A DNA stretch of 64,000 nt. It comes from Helopsaltes ochotensis. Lineage: Eukaryota; Chordata; Aves; Passeriformes; Locustellidae. Positions within the stretch are counted from its first letter, which is position 1. Each line of letters starts with the position of its first letter. The stretch lies in contig VXBM01000214.1 in NCBI GenBank assembly GCA_013400155.1, forward strand, positions 248,001-312,000, in the 5' to 3' direction. The notes beneath the pieces are model-generated. The model was given only the letters and a program-made list of their open reading frames with translations, ran no database searches and was not told the DNA's origin. Below, in pieces: positions 10,201 to 25,200 of the stretch. A program made the position numbers and the translations under genes.

Positions 10201-13200
10201 GATTTCGTTTAGGATTGCCTTGGTTTAAATAGCAAATACTATCCCCTTCCTGGCAAGAGCAAGGAAGAAGAGAAATTAATGGGCATATCTGCTGTTCCCT
10301 GGCAAGCTGAGGCAGAATCAGTAGAGTAATGTTTTGGTTTTGTGCATGATGTCTAACCCCATACCAGCTCAGGTATCTCACAGTTGTTCTTGTGACTGCA
10401 CCTGATTATTGCCCAGGTTATATGATTAAATTGGGAAGGGAGGGGGATGTTGAATTTGTCTATTGATCTTTTAATGTTTCAATTACATATTAAAAAACAA
10501 ACATCCACCCCAAATCACTAGAGGCCTAAATTCTTTACCTTGTTGAAGGCACAGCACTTAATATCAATTATGTTTTAAATATAGAAAACCATGTGAAAGT
10601 TAAACCAGTGAAAGAATGTATAGTAGAAGATGACACTGTTCCCAGCTGTTCTCCTTGTGCTTGGCAAGTTTGATAATCCTGCAGGCTTGTGAGTTCTGTG
10701 TGCTGTTTTGTTCTCGGTACACTTTGTTCTTAAAATGTTACTGCCTTGCAGTGTAATCTCAAGAACTGCTTCCAGATACATTGAAGGGAACTTACTGTGA
10801 ACTTCTGTAGATTATGGATAGTCAGCTACCCATTTAAGAAGAGTGGGCTTTTGAAATGAAAAACAAATACGCTTTGTTTTTGATAAATGCGTTTTATCTG
10901 TTGAGTAACACAGCAGGAAATAGGTAAAATACAGTGACTGTGCAGCAGGAGTTGCAGTTAGTTTGAAGTAGTATCTTAGAAGTGGTTGAGTGTATTTAAA
11001 GAGAAAATTGGGGTATTTCTGTTATTTAAAGGAAGTTACTTCCAATAAAGTTCATCATGGTTTGCTTACTCTCTTGCTTACTCACTATGATGGGTTTTTT
11101 TCATCTAGTAAATTCCACATCTCAGTTGTGTTCTGTGGTGTGGGAAGGTGAGAGGGATTTCAATACCATGCATTTGGGTTTTGCCATAATTTCCTGTGTA
11201 CAATATAGGCAAGTTAATACTAAACTACTTTACCCTGCATGAGTTACAAGTAATTTAAATGCTGTAGTGATGGAAAGCTGAATTACAGTAAGATACAATT
11301 AAAACGGAAAACTGAATTGCTTTCCCAGGAGGCAGAAATACAACTTGAAGTTTTAATTGCTCTGTAGCCCCGCATCATTTTGTAGCATATCAAGGTTTTT
11401 TAAAGAAAAATGCAGATGTTTTCATGTCCATATGCTGGTGTATGCACTCATCCTTTCTAGTGCAACGTATACCAGTCCTGTTGCTGTCAAGTGCCATAGG
11501 ACCTTAAGAGAGATGCCTGGTTTTGCCTCAGGAGTCAGGAAGCTGAAGAGATGTTTCTGTACCACTGACGTGCTTGTGTAATCTGTGTTTAGCATGAAAG
11601 TAGAATGTTCTCTTGGTTCAGAGTTGCAGCTAATCCAACTCCTGCCTAATTCCCCTAGCTTAAATGTTGATTCCATATCAAGTGTTTGGGTAATAGAGTT
11701 CACAATTACAATGAACAGTTTACAAGAAAAGTATTTCAAGAAGGCATGGAATTAGTTAAGGAGAAAAAAAACCTACTTATAATCCCTTTTCTCTTGGATG
11801 TTAATCCAATTCTGTTATAAAGCTTTGTGATGCTTGCATACTGGTTTTATATATAAGATGGGAAGACATGCTTGCATGACATTTCTCACCTAAAAAACCC
11901 TTTGATATGTTTTGTTCCATTGTGTTCTTTCTGGTCACGGCAGAAGGGCACAAATCAGCATTACACTTCAGAGAGAGGAAGGAATCAAGGGTAGACAGTA
12001 CAGTCTCAGATGTCAGATCTGACCAATTGTAAACCACTTGAACTTGCATCTGGTTCAGTACTTGAAATTCATAAATTTCTCTGCAGTGCCTTTTCAATGT
12101 AACAGTTCTTCACAAGGCAGTTGCCAGCTCTTAGGATCAGGATGTTTTTAGAAGGAAAATTGGTAACCATGTATGATGACCAACTGACAGAACAAGAGGA
12201 CACAGTCTTAAGCTGAGACAGGCGAAATATAGATTGAATATTAGGAAAAAGTTTTTTACAGAGAGAGTGATAAAGTACTGGAATTGTCTGCCCAGGGAGG
12301 TGATAGAGTCACCATCCCTGGATGTGTTTAAAAAAAAGACAGGATGTGGCACTTGGTGCCATGGTCTCATTGAGGTGTTAGGGCTGGGTTGGATTTGATG
12401 ATCTCAATCTCCTCTCTCGAGGGTCTCTTCCAACCTAGTGATTCTGTGTGTGATATGTTGGTTTAATAAAATGAGTTTTTTCTTGTATAATTGTTCTTTC
12501 AAGTGTTACAACTTTTTGTCCCTGTACTGGGACATGATCTTTTGCTCCTTTTTGGTTTTGCACTACGTATTAACTGAGGTGTCCTGCTTCTAAAAGCATC
12601 TTCCAAAGCCATCACAGTGACAAGCTTTTTGCTGAGGTTTGGAAGGGTGAAACACAAACTGCTTTTGGCAGCATAGTGTCACATAATATGTGTTTACTTT
12701 GTAAGATGTTTAGAATAGAGTCAGGGTGGCTTAATTTGGTAAGCCACTGATAATAAACAGAGTAGAGCAGGTTATTGCTTTTTCATTTAGAGTTTGCAGT
12801 AATAAGCAAGAGAAGCAAGGTCATAAAGTATTTAAAAAAACAGGTTTTACCTCATTCTAATCAGATTCTCCTTCTATCAGTTGTTCTGCTCTTTAATGCG
12901 TTTTATTAACTTCCTAGATTGTCAGTGAAATCCTGAGACTTAATGAGGATCCTAACGTGCAGGGCCTTGCTCTTGACCTCCCAGAAAGCTTATATAGCAG
13001 TAAGGTATTAAACGCTGTGAAACCAGAGAAGGATGTGGATGGGTAAGTGGAACACTGAGAAATAATATTAGCAGGCACAAGCCTGATGGCTCTGTAAAAT
13101 CAGTTTCCCCCTGTGCTTTTCATTAATGGATTCCTCAATCAATGTGTCTAGCTGTGCTATTGAGCAGTGATAAAAGATGCCTCTGAATCAATGAGAAGTC

Positions 13201-16200
13201 TTTTGCTGAAGTAGTTTTGATCATTATCTTCTTATTTTTTACATCATATATATTCAAAGCATAGTCCTTTCAAACAAATAAAAAACGAAATCTTGATTTA
13301 CTGTGATAATTAAGGTATTTCAGTACTTCAGTAATACAAGTGGTAGCCACAAAGTACTGAACTTTCACAAGAAGGATTGATGGAAAAATTGCAGAGGAAG
13401 TTTTAACTTCCTTACAGCACTCTCTGGTGGTGAGAGAGTAAGCTATAATAGTTTGGACCCATTAGCACAGATTTCCAATCAGTGTTGAGTTGTACTGCTC
13501 TCTGAAGAGACCACTGGTGTAATTTAGATTTGTGAGTTCCTATTTTAGTGCTCTTGCAGCTTTCCTGCTCTTAGCTACAGCTATTACCATTTTTTTTATC
13601 CCACTCTCTTTTTTCTTTTTTTTTTTTTTTTTCATGTCAGGAAAAAAGAAATCTAAAAATCCTCCAAGTTAGTTACCTTTCCATTATGTGGAGTACTGGA
13701 GATTGTTAGAGAATGGAAAATTTGGAGCATCCTTGTGTATGAGAGAATGGAGTGCAGTGTGGAAACACCTGGGTTTCCCCCTCCTAAGCCACCTTGGCTC
13801 TGGCAGCGGTGCTCTGGTCTCACTGCAGCCACTGAAGTGTTTGGGCCCATGGTGTAGGTAGCCCATGGTGACAAGTAAAGAGCTGCCTGTGTATGGTGGG
13901 ATCGTGTTACCCATTCTACCTCTGATCCCTTTCCTGGCCTCTCTTGAGGCTCACTGTTTGTCTAACTGGGGTGTGGGATGGTACAAATTAGCTGCAGTAC
14001 ATGACTATCAAAGGATTTGCTTTTGTGAGAGATGTTTGCTCTTGGGATTAGCTCTTAGCTGTGTTACAAGCATTGCTGAGGATTTATCTTACACAAGCTC
14101 TTTTTTTTTTGTTAAATTGCTGTATTTTTTCCACTGCAGATTATCCAGTGTAAACCTGGGACGCTTGGTACATGGTGATGTCTATGACTGTCTGGTTCCT
14201 CCTACAGTGTGTGCTGTGATGGAGCTTCTTGAAGATATAGGTGAGTCCTTCTATCATAATCATTACATTAATTTTAACCTAACTATTTTACTCAGTTTTA
14301 ATCCTGACTGGGAGCCAAATATAATCTGACCTTGTTGTGTTTTCTATTTTGTGTTGCTTTCCCACCTGAATGTATTTGTCTCTTACTAGTGAGGAGGACG
14401 ACTCCTGCACAGTGGCATCTGAATGCTGTATTTATAGACATGGATCTCAGGCCTACAGATTTTGGGTATTAGGCAGTTAGCTGCCATCAGCAGATTTAAT
14501 TTCAGTGAAGACACACAAGACATGTGAGTCTTCCAAAGCGAAAATACAGGCATCACCTGGGGATTTCACTTGACTGTTTTGATTAGTGTGCGCAGTTGGA
14601 GAAACCCAGGTTTGCCTGTAAATTGCTGCTGAGCAAATCTTTTGGTTTGGATTGTGTTGTGTCAGTGCTGACACTGAAATGGCAGATTTAAACAAGCATG
14701 TTTACTGTGTGTGGAGACACTGTTGGTTTAAGGCAGTGTTTCAGAGGTTGTCTCTCTTAAAATGATTCATAGTTGTTGAAGCGAGGATTTCTGTAGCAGA
14801 ACTGTAAACAGGAGGTTAAATGTACTTGGTAACAAACATGTGTGAAAAGATTTGTGCAAAATACCAGAAAGCCAGAACAGTATTTGCTTACTAGAATTTA
14901 GAGAGTCACCAGGAAACTACTTAAGACCTGTGGTTGGCATCACTGCGTGGGCTCCAGAAGAGCTGCTGTGGTTGTGCAGGCACACGGCGCTGTCCTGTTC
15001 TGAGCCCCTTTGCAGCCCCTTCCGCAGTGCTGCAGCCGTGGGTGGCCTGGGGGGAGCTCCATGCAGCTGCTGGTGCTTGTGCCCTGCTCTGGGGTGGCTG
15101 AGTGACTTCCCTTGTGTCGCACAGGTGGGAAGAAGGTGCTGCTGGTGGGAGCGCGCGGGGCAGAGGGTGCCGCCCTGCAGAGCGTGCTGCGGCGCGAGGG
15201 AGCCGCCGTCCTCAGCTGCCACTGGAAAGCCCCACAGCTGCGGAGTGAGGTGAGCGCTCTGCTGCCTGCCTGGGCTCGTCCTGCATCCCCACTGTCTGCT
15301 CGTCCCTGTCAGCTGTCCACCCGACAGCCCTGCCCTTTGCTGCCATTCCCAAGAGGGAGACTCCTCATTGCAGTCACAGGTGGCGCTGGGGTTGCTGGTA
15401 GCCAGTGTGGGTTAGGGTCTTTCCTCCTTCCTGCTGGCTCAGAAATGGTGCAAACACTGGCCTCTACCAGAATATTACATGTAACAGCAGCTGCTCTAAC
15501 TTCATTATTTTACACCAAGGGCTGTGAGAGAAGGAATCCAACAAACAAATGTTTTAGCTCTCCCTTTTGCTCTCTCTCTGTGCAAGAGAAATGCTCTCTT
15601 TTTTTCGTGTCCTGTGATCTGCATGAAAGTGCTTCCACTGGATTGGTGTCCTAAAGGTTTGCAAGTGTTGCTGCTCTTGGGACAAAGAAATTACCAATCT
15701 TTATGTTTGAAGAGAGCGTAAAAAGGATTCAAAGAGATTCAGGAGCCTTGAAGCGAAGGATGTGCATGGTCTCCTTTGCTGCTTTTCGCAGAGCTTTTAA
15801 ACACAACTTGAAAGTTGGTGTGACTTCCTGTGAAACTCAGCAGTTTGTTCCTTAGTCCCAAATTTCACAGAATACTCCAGCTGGGGTTGCACTGTCGGTG
15901 GGGCACACGCAGCAGGGTCCAGACTCTGGCTGTAGGAGCACGGGGTAATCCAGGGCCTGGCTGTCAGCGGGGCTGAGGTGCTGGGGACAGCTCTTGCGTG
16001 GGACAGCCCGTGCCACAGGGTGGCAGCCAAGGCAAAACGATGGTGTCCAACCTCCGGTGGAGGCGCAGACAGGAGGAGGAAACAAATTCGAGCAGCTGCG
16101 ATAGAAAGTTCTCTGGCAAACCCGTGTTTTCACAGCTGTGGATGTTTTTGTCAGGCTTGTCTCAGCTCTGGGCTTTTAAGTGACTGACAGCACTTAGGAA

Positions 16201-19200
16201 ACATATGGCTCTCTGGGAGATGGAGTGCTGTGAACTTGATCCTTGCCATGTCTCATTCCTCAGTTATTTCTCATTGCTTGGGGCTGTGCTAGAGGACTGC
16301 TCTGGGCTGGATGGGATGGGTGACAGGGTGGCCAGAGGTGTTTCCACTGGTTCACAGCAAAAAATCTGGATTGGGCCCAGAGCTGCTTGTGCAGTGCTGT
16401 CAATAGCTGGAGAGAATTCTGTTTCCTTCCATCCAGATGCTTTCCCATAATCATGCTTTGCTTTTTGGCGTTCCCTGTAGCTTACCTCTTGGACCAGGCC
16501 ACTGATGGGAAACAGAATGGGAGGCCTACGTTTGAGGCTTTATGCACTTCAGTCTTCCCAGGTTCATTTTAACTTTTGGCAGTAAAAGCATTTGTACTTT
16601 GCTTGTGGGACTACGCAACAGAGCCCAGGGGAGACCTACCTTTCTCTTCCTCACCTGTGAGCCTGGAGCAGCATGTCACCAGTAATCCCAGAGCTGTGCT
16701 GACCCTGTCTGGATGTCAATCTGATAGTTAACTCTAGCTGCTTGATAAAATCTATTGCATGCAGAGGAAACTACCCTGTCTCATATTCCCTAAAGCTGGA
16801 GAGTCAAAAACTGAGCACAAGTTTCTAACCAAACAATGAAGTACTGTGTCAACCTGTATTTGAACTACATTGTTGTTAGTTAACATGATTATAGAATTTA
16901 TATTCTTCTGCTTGTTTAAAATGCTGCTTATGAAAAACAGCTCTAATGTTCACCAGGTTTCTTCTCTTGATTTTTTCGTTATTTTAATTTCAAGTAAGAA
17001 AATGTGTTAGTTGATGTTTAAGTTTTTAAGTTTTTCAAAGGCTTGAAAGAATCAATCCATGTTTTGTTTTTCCTTCACAATACGCTAACTTTTGCTTTCT
17101 CCGAATGGGACACCTCTACAGTGACAGTTTGTGTGCTGTTGTTTGGAAGTATAACCTGTGGTAGCATAATAACTTCACTTAGGAAGTGAGGGATAAACTT
17201 ATGAAGAGTATGATTTTTTTCACTTGGATGCATTTGTTTTGCAATATATAACAGGAAAGGAGAGTTTTATCTTAAGGATAGGGGAATGTTATTTGTTGTA
17301 ATCCATTGGCCAGGCCTATTTGCACTGAAGCACTAACCCTGACCTTAACGATGTAATGCCTTTCTTAAGTGGCTACTATGTTACCTCAGACTAGCTCTAC
17401 TGATTTGTTCTTCTCTTTAAAAAGGACAGCATAACAACAAGTGTTTCCTTTAGAAATTCTTTTAATTTAAATGAGTTACACAACACTAAGTTTGTACGTT
17501 TTTTGGATAAGGTTTTGTATTGCTATGGACTTGTTATCGCTTCTTTTACTTGTGCACTTTTACAAAAATATTTTGAAAATGATCAAGAGAAAGTATGTTT
17601 TAGTCCACCTTAGGAAATTTATTTTTAAAAATAAAGGGGTAGCTCTCCGAACAAACAGCATATTGCCATCTTCCATCCGTCTTAGTCTGCTCCTTTAAAG
17701 CAAGTCTGTTCTGTCTTATGGCAGGAAAAAGGAATAAAATATATAATGATATATTTTCATTTCATTGCTTTGATCTGAAATAATGGACACAGTTTCAATG
17801 TTCTTTTCCCTCCCCACTTCATGTTCTATTAGGTTGAGCAGATTATTAATATTTCTTTTTGTTCCATTTTGGGTTTGCTTGATTTCAGTTCTCATGGCAT
17901 AGATGAGCCATGTCCTTCAGAACTGTTGAGCTTCCTGGGTTTTCAAATAATTCACGAATGCAAGAAAGCATTTTAGAAGGTTCTGGCACACCTTTGCAAA
18001 GTTATTGAGAAACATTGTTCTTTTAGCATTGATGTGTTCAATGTAAAAGAAGTTACAAAGTGAGCGATAAAGACAAGCATCTTGGAGGAAATACTTAAGA
18101 TGTTATCATTCTGTTAAGCGTTGTGTAGATAGCTCTTCAAAGCACATTCACAGCAGTTGTGCCTGAAGAATGACCTAGTGACATACTTTTAGTGACATCT
18201 ACCTTGTAATTTTAAAATGGGACTCCCCAAAAGTCAATTCAGTATTACATGTGAAGAATGGGACTGATGTGTTTAATCCTTTATTATGTCAGAATTATGC
18301 TTTCGAGTTTGAAAGGACGTTGTCAAGTAGATTTATTGAAAAAAAATGGATTATTTTGTTGCCAAAACATGGCAATGGGTAATAGTACCTGTAAGTAAAC
18401 AGAACTTTGTTTCAGTCATCTAAATTCAGTCAGTCATTATTTCAGCACGTCTGTGTGTGAACCATATCATGCCTGTTTTAGGAGAGCTGCTCCCTTATAA
18501 TTTTATTGTAAAAGAAGTGAGAATTGGTCTGTCAACGTATAATTAGGAATAGCAAAGTTGTTTGCAAAAGTGAGGTTAAGAAGTATGAGAGTGGTTCAGC
18601 TGGAGTGCTGAATGGGAGTTTCCTTTTCAGGTTGAAAAATACCTTCTTTTGGCCACAGTGTGCTTTTCCTTAGAGCCAATGCTTGAGCTTCAAACTTGTA
18701 GACACTTCTTAGCTATTTGCTGTCTTAGTCTTGCTATCTTGGTAAGATCAAGACTCTTGTTATGGCAGAAAAATACATTTTGTATTGTAAGCATGAAGGA
18801 ACAGAAGACCAGGCATATATGGATCCCATTAGAGGAGGGGGAAGCTGCATGAACATTTCTAATGATGATGATGATGTAGACAAAGTATTTCCACTTCAAT
18901 ATCTTATGCAAATCACCTGTGTTCCTTGTAATTTTCAAATGTATCCCCCTGTCTGTAAGCTTGAGGAGCAGTTGCTAAAGCGTGGATCACAGTGGCAGGC
19001 TTGAGCCCACAGCAGAGGTGTGGCCTTGATTTTCACTGTGCAGGGCAAGTGCATTCAGGGTGATGTGGCAGGGAAAGCTGGAAGAAACCATGTAATTAGA
19101 ACATGCCTTGATGGAAAAGGTACCTGAAACTAGTCATTGACTTAGTCCTGAAAAATTTTTAAGATTTCAGAAAGTAATAACAATTGCTGCGGTTAAAGTG

Positions 19201-22200
19201 GAACACGGTCTGTAAACTGATGTGCAAAGAGACTTTTTTCATAAGGAGAGTTGTGAAAAAACTTTTAATCAGATTCCTATTCCTCATCGCATCTCTTCAG
19301 TTTCATATGGCCCCTGCTTCATACCCAGGACTCTGAGGGCTTTTACATTTAAATTTTTAATTTTAGCTTTTATTTTGTTTGATCATGCATTTAAAAATGG
19401 CTTTTGTAGCAGTCCATTTTAACTATGGGAAATTGAAAATTTTATGCAGACTTCACAGCAAAATAGAGTTTCAGTGATCTGTAATATACAGCTACTTTGT
19501 GCCATTATCATTTAATACTTGGCTGGAAAATCTGTATTGTTGTTTTAACATTTGGTGTTCTGTCTTGGGAATGGGTGGTGCTTCTTAATCTGCTTCAATT
19601 TAAATCTTGGTGGAGGGGATCATATTTTGTTATGAGGTAAGGTTGCAGATTATTTATTGGCACAGCTCTTCCCAACTGAAAAAATATTTACCGGTGAGAA
19701 GGCAGGATACTACTGGACTATTGGCTTACTTTGTCTCCAGCCTGTTGCCTAGTACATTAAGGAGGGTTTGGCCTGATGCTTGTCATTCCTTCCTCTAGCC
19801 AGCCTGATGGAATGGAGCCTTGCTGTCCAGGAAGCATGAGGCAGGCAGCCACATGTTCTCCCTCATGGGTATCTCCTTGACCTTCTGGCTACAGCTGCCT
19901 GCAGCATCTGGTTCCTGTCAGATGTGTCCTCTGTGTCCTCTGTCCAGGGACTGTGGTGTATTTGCCGAGGGAGGCTAAATGTGATTATTTCATAGGACTT
20001 CTCCATCTCCCACGGCCGATATCAGTTTCTGATGTAGGAGTTGACCCTGAACACGCATCCCAAGGCTTGCTTCTTGCCTTAGTGATTAAACAGGCAGTCA
20101 AAAGAGTAGATTATGGCAAGAGAGAAAAATCTAAAGGCAAAGGAGGCCTGGGCACAACTTGCAAGTAAAACTAAAATTCCCAGATGGAGATCACATAAAT
20201 CTCTTCCAAGGATACCCATAATTCTGTATACACAAGTATATTGCTTTCAGTGGACTTAATCTCCCAGTTTCTGGATATACTTTTTTGAGATACTCATAGG
20301 GGGAAAATTCTCTAAAATGTTTGTGATATATATATTTTATTGACTCTGCAGGAACTTTTTCAATAGTTGCACATAAAATATTGTTTTCTTTGTGAAATAA
20401 GGAAAGGAAATGACACTGCGGAAGGCTCTGAGAGATCAGTGTGTCTTTAACCTGTGGTACAGCTCTTTGCTGCCATGTGATGCAACTTTTTTCATGAAGG
20501 AGGTGAGGCAGGGCAATGAGATGAAAGGTCCAGCTGGTTTTCTGCTGAAATTTATGGGTATGTGTGATGTTAGCTATCCGAACCAGTGTTAATGTTGGCT
20601 ACAAAACTAATTGTGTTCAGCTGTTAAAAACATTTTTCAACATTAGGGTCGGTAGTCATAGAGATGAATATTTGATTCCATCAGTTGTTTTCTGACATTA
20701 CTGTTACATTGAATCAATTCTGTCAGAAGTATGTTGGCTGAACATTCATCAGAATTATTACTTGTTGCATACAGCTCTCAACTTGTTCATCAATTCACGA
20801 TGCTAAGCAGTGTGCAAAGCTCTTAGTCCTTCTCCCAGAGGCTTTGCATGGAAAGGCATCTTGACTTACAGTAGATGATTTATAACTGCTGGAATATGAA
20901 TTATTTTTTCCTTGCAAAAAAAATGGCTGTGGTCATGTAACTGAGAAAAATCACTGTTTTTCTCTCTGTTGATGCTGACTGTTACAGCAGAGATTTCCTT
21001 CTTTTGCAGGGCAAAATGTGCCTTCAGTGTGGTATTCTTGGTATATGAAGCATTAGAGCATCTCTTTATCTGGATTTCCTTGCAGATTTCTCAGTATCAT
21101 TTGACCTGACACTGGTCAAGCATTATGACTTACGTGGCCTTCTAGGAGTGGCATGTAAGCTGATACTTGCACCAGGCTCAGGAGTGTGAGCAGTTTGAAT
21201 AAGGTTGAATGACTTTGCACAGGCAGTCACAGGAGTGTTGCTGGACATGTGAGTGAAGCCTAAATCAGCTCATTGCATTAGTCATTTGTCAAGAAAGGAA
21301 ATCTTCTCCAACACTTCTGGCTTTGTTTCCACATGGGGATCTCTTAGGCCATCCTTGTGTCCTCTGAGGGGAAGATGGAGTTTTTTCAGTTTTCTGCCTT
21401 TTCCGCAGCAGTTATGTACTTCTCCCCTCCTGGATGCTCAGCTGTGCCAAAAACCTGCTATCCCGACAAGATTTGTAGCTGTTCTTTCTTGGCAAGAGTG
21501 TTGGGCAGGGTTGTGTCAGAGCGCTTTCGGCCAAAAAAGAAGCTGGAATGCTTGTCAGTCACAAATCAATTCATAGAGTGGCTCACTGAGTTTGTGACAC
21601 TTGGAATTCATTTGCATTTATCCAAAATATTACCAAAACTGCTGTATTTTTGAAATAATTTTTGCAGTCAGGCTTGAGGCAATGCTGTGTCTGTGTTTTG
21701 CTTTTTTAGTGTATCTGAATATGTCTGCCTCTGGTGCTGTCCCTTATCTTGTGGTGATTCTAATAAGGGGTAAAGGGCCCTGTTTCAGAGGAAGTGGGGA
21801 AAAAGACTCCTATGTCTTTGCTTATAAGAATCTTTGTTGTAACCATTTTTGCTCCAACGTCTGCCAGGTTGAGCTAAATCAGGGACAGTGATTAGCAGAC
21901 ATGAACTGAGAAGGAAAAAAGTGCTTTAATTGGTATTCAAAGGCATTGGTTTTTGCAGAAGGGGTCATCCTGCATTCCTGTCAGCTGGCCTCATTTTCTA
22001 CTGTCAGACAATCTGACTGCACTCTTTATATGTCCCTATTTACTGTCTTTCAAACCTTCTTTTTCTTAAGTTACTCCAAGTTATTTTGGACTTCAGGACA
22101 ATGGTAGAACTTTTTATTTGGAAGGATATAATCCCCATTAAGTATTGATACTTACTTTGACCTCACTCACCTGATCTCAAAATTTGTTTACCTAACTTCA

Positions 22201-25200
22201 TTTTAAATGCTGTTCTTAAGTTTCATGGCAGGCAAGAATCAAACTATCAGTTTGGATCTTCCTTTTTTGTTCTTGTCGTCTGTAAAAGCTTTGCTCAAGA
22301 GGCTATTGCTGTATAAGTCTGAACATTTTTAAGATGCATATTCAAGTATGTATTTCTAAGACTAAATGCTTGTTTTGTTCCTGGGGGTGTTTTGGGCTTT
22401 CCCCAGCTCCGTCACGCAGACGCGGTGGTGTTCGGCAGTACGAAACCCGAAGATGTTCCCGAAGATGTGAGCTGGGTAAAGCCTGGGGCAACCGTTATCC
22501 ATTGTGCTCGTGGTCTTGTGTCAGGTAAGAGGTGATAAAAGGTAACAGTTCTTGCAAGCGATGTACAGTGAGCCTTTGAGATGTGTGTGGCATCTGGGCA
22601 ACAAGACAATGTGGTGAAAAGCTATGGGAGGGCCTTTAAAGGTGTGTGTACAGGGCGTGTGTGCACCTTCCTCTGATGTATAAATAAGGAAAAGATGTTG
22701 GGGAGAGGAGAAAGGTTGGAACAGATTCTTCATACCAGGATGATTAGGTAAGTGATGACCCAATGGATTCAGAGAGTTCAGAGGGAAGATTTTTGGATCA
22801 TCAGATGAGCTGTTACGTAGTGCTGCTTTGTACAGTGTCTTATCCTGTGACTTCTCTGGACTCATCTGGAATACGGGAAAAGGAGAAGGGAAGAAATATC
22901 AACTGCAGAGTGCTGTGAAATTGTCTGCAGAAAGTGATGAAGGAGGGAGTACAGAAATCATGTGTAGCTAAGAAGAGGCAGAATGTCTCCTGCAGTAATT
23001 ATTCCTACAAAAAAAGGATTTGGATTCATCTCCTTCCTTTTCCCCTAACTTTTGTTATGGAGGGTGTATGTGTTCAATAATTTCTCAGTTGAAAAAAATG
23101 TTACAGAATTTTCCTGGGAATAAAATTAAGAAATCTTCCCAGAAGTTACTTTGCTCTAGAATAACATGTAGTAATAATATGTAATTTTACATCTCCTGTA
23201 AAATTTCTTAAAATTTTGTGAAGATCTCTAGATATTTTCTAAATTTTTGGTGTGTATCTGAACTTGACTGCTCAGCATCCCAATGAGATTATGCTGCAAA
23301 TGAATAGGAAAATGAAGAAGTACATGGATAGCATGACTGGTTAATCTGGGGTTTTTTAAAATCTTATCACAAGTGTACTAGATTGACATCTATTGATACA
23401 AAGCTGTGGAAATGGGCATAAATCTGAGAAAACCTAATTGCATGGGTTTTAAACAAGGGGTATTCGCTAAGGGCAAATTAAGCAGACACTCCATGCAGCA
23501 CTAATGCAAGATCAGGCTCGTAATAAAGCAGCTGCTCTTCCCATGCAAGGCATGGCCTTAGCAATAGATTTCTTTCCTTATCTTTCATTGTGTCCTCTTG
23601 ACTTGAACAGACACTGCAGTTGTTGAGATCTGGGTTATTATTCACTTGATTGTCTGAAAGCATTTGGAAATTCATTGTCTAACTCCCAAAGCAGATCTCT
23701 GATCCTACTGATGATCTCAAGGGTGGGTACCAAGCCTTATCCCTTCCTGGTGCTGCACAAGTTGTCCAAAAATAACACATTTTCTTTTTCAGGAGACTCC
23801 TTGCATCTCTAATGCCCATTTATTTCTCCTAGGGATTTTTAGATATAATTGTTAAGTATCTGTAGGGCAGGGCTTGGCACACAGCTTGGTACTCAGCAGG
23901 TAGCCAGCCTACCTACTAGTATGACACAACCTTACATGGAGGATGAATGAAGGAGAGATGGAAAGGAAGAGAGAAGAGAGGGAGTGGTGGTACAGCAGTC
24001 ATACCTATAAATAAATGAATTAAAAGCAATCTCCCCTCCTCATTTTAATCTTGCAAATAGAAACCTCATATGACTTGGGGTGGTTCTGACAGGGTGAGAT
24101 AAGCCAGTCCATGCAGCCTGGGTGGGTACCAGGAGTGACTGGACTCTCCCAGCACTGTGTGCTGCCTGGTACAAGTCCCACTTTCAGGCATCTAATTCTC
24201 TCCATTGAGAAGTGAGTCTGAGCCTTCACAGACCTAGAAGTTACGCAGTATAACTGCATGGTATGTCTTAAGACTGAAATTATCTTAATGCTTTAGTTGC
24301 TCTAAAGAACTATAGATAATACAAGTGTTTCCCTTCTCTGAAAGGGTGCTGTTAGAAAGACTGCATTACATGCCACAGTAACATTTATTCCTAATGAAGG
24401 AAATGTAAGATTTGGCATAAGCATATACATTTCTTTGCATTTTTCAAGTTGTAGCAATGCGCTAAGTACTGCATTTTTTCGGAAAGGGAGCATGAGATTT
24501 TTATCAAGATAATTTAAATAGGACTCATCTACCAAGTGTCTGTCTGTTCTTTTGAGATTGTCAGAACCTTGGAGAAACTCTGAAATTACAGCAAAAATGC
24601 ATTTTACCAGCTGTTGGTCTCAAGGCTTACTAGAGAGGTACATGAAACACAGGTGTCTGACAGGAAGAATGCACTTAGTTTAGTTGCAAGATGTTTGTGG
24701 AAAGCCCATTGTGGAGTAGTTGTGACCTTGGAGAAACAACTGAATCTTATAACTGACACTTGACTTCCATGGAATCTGGCTGAGGTGCTTGGAAACTGTT
24801 CTGGATTTTTTCTTGCTTTAGAAATGTCCAACTTAACATCTGTGGGGTCGCAGGAGCTAAATGAAGCCTGAAAGCAATAATGGTCATGAAGTAACTTTTG
24901 TTCTTGCTAGATGGTGGCTAGATTTCCAACTTGTGTGGGTGTACATGTCATCTAACACAGTTACATGTATTAAAAGCACTCAGAATTTGCAAGGACAAGC
25001 TGAACTGGGGAAATGTAATGTTGTAAATCAGGAGAGTAGAGATAAAAGTGCTCACTCCAAAGTGACAGTTCTTTTTCAAATATTTTTTTTGATCAAAGAT
25101 TTTTAAATTATCACAATTTTAAAACATTCTAATATTCTAATTCTAAACATTCTAACATTTTCTAGCAGTGCAATGTCTGCTTCTGTTGCACTAATAATCT

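Noticed and set aside
14852..15654. Overlapping open frames around exon 7
   Set aside because: Wrong frames of the GC-rich exon and its flanks; only the frame giving GGKKVLLVGARG fits both splice phases.
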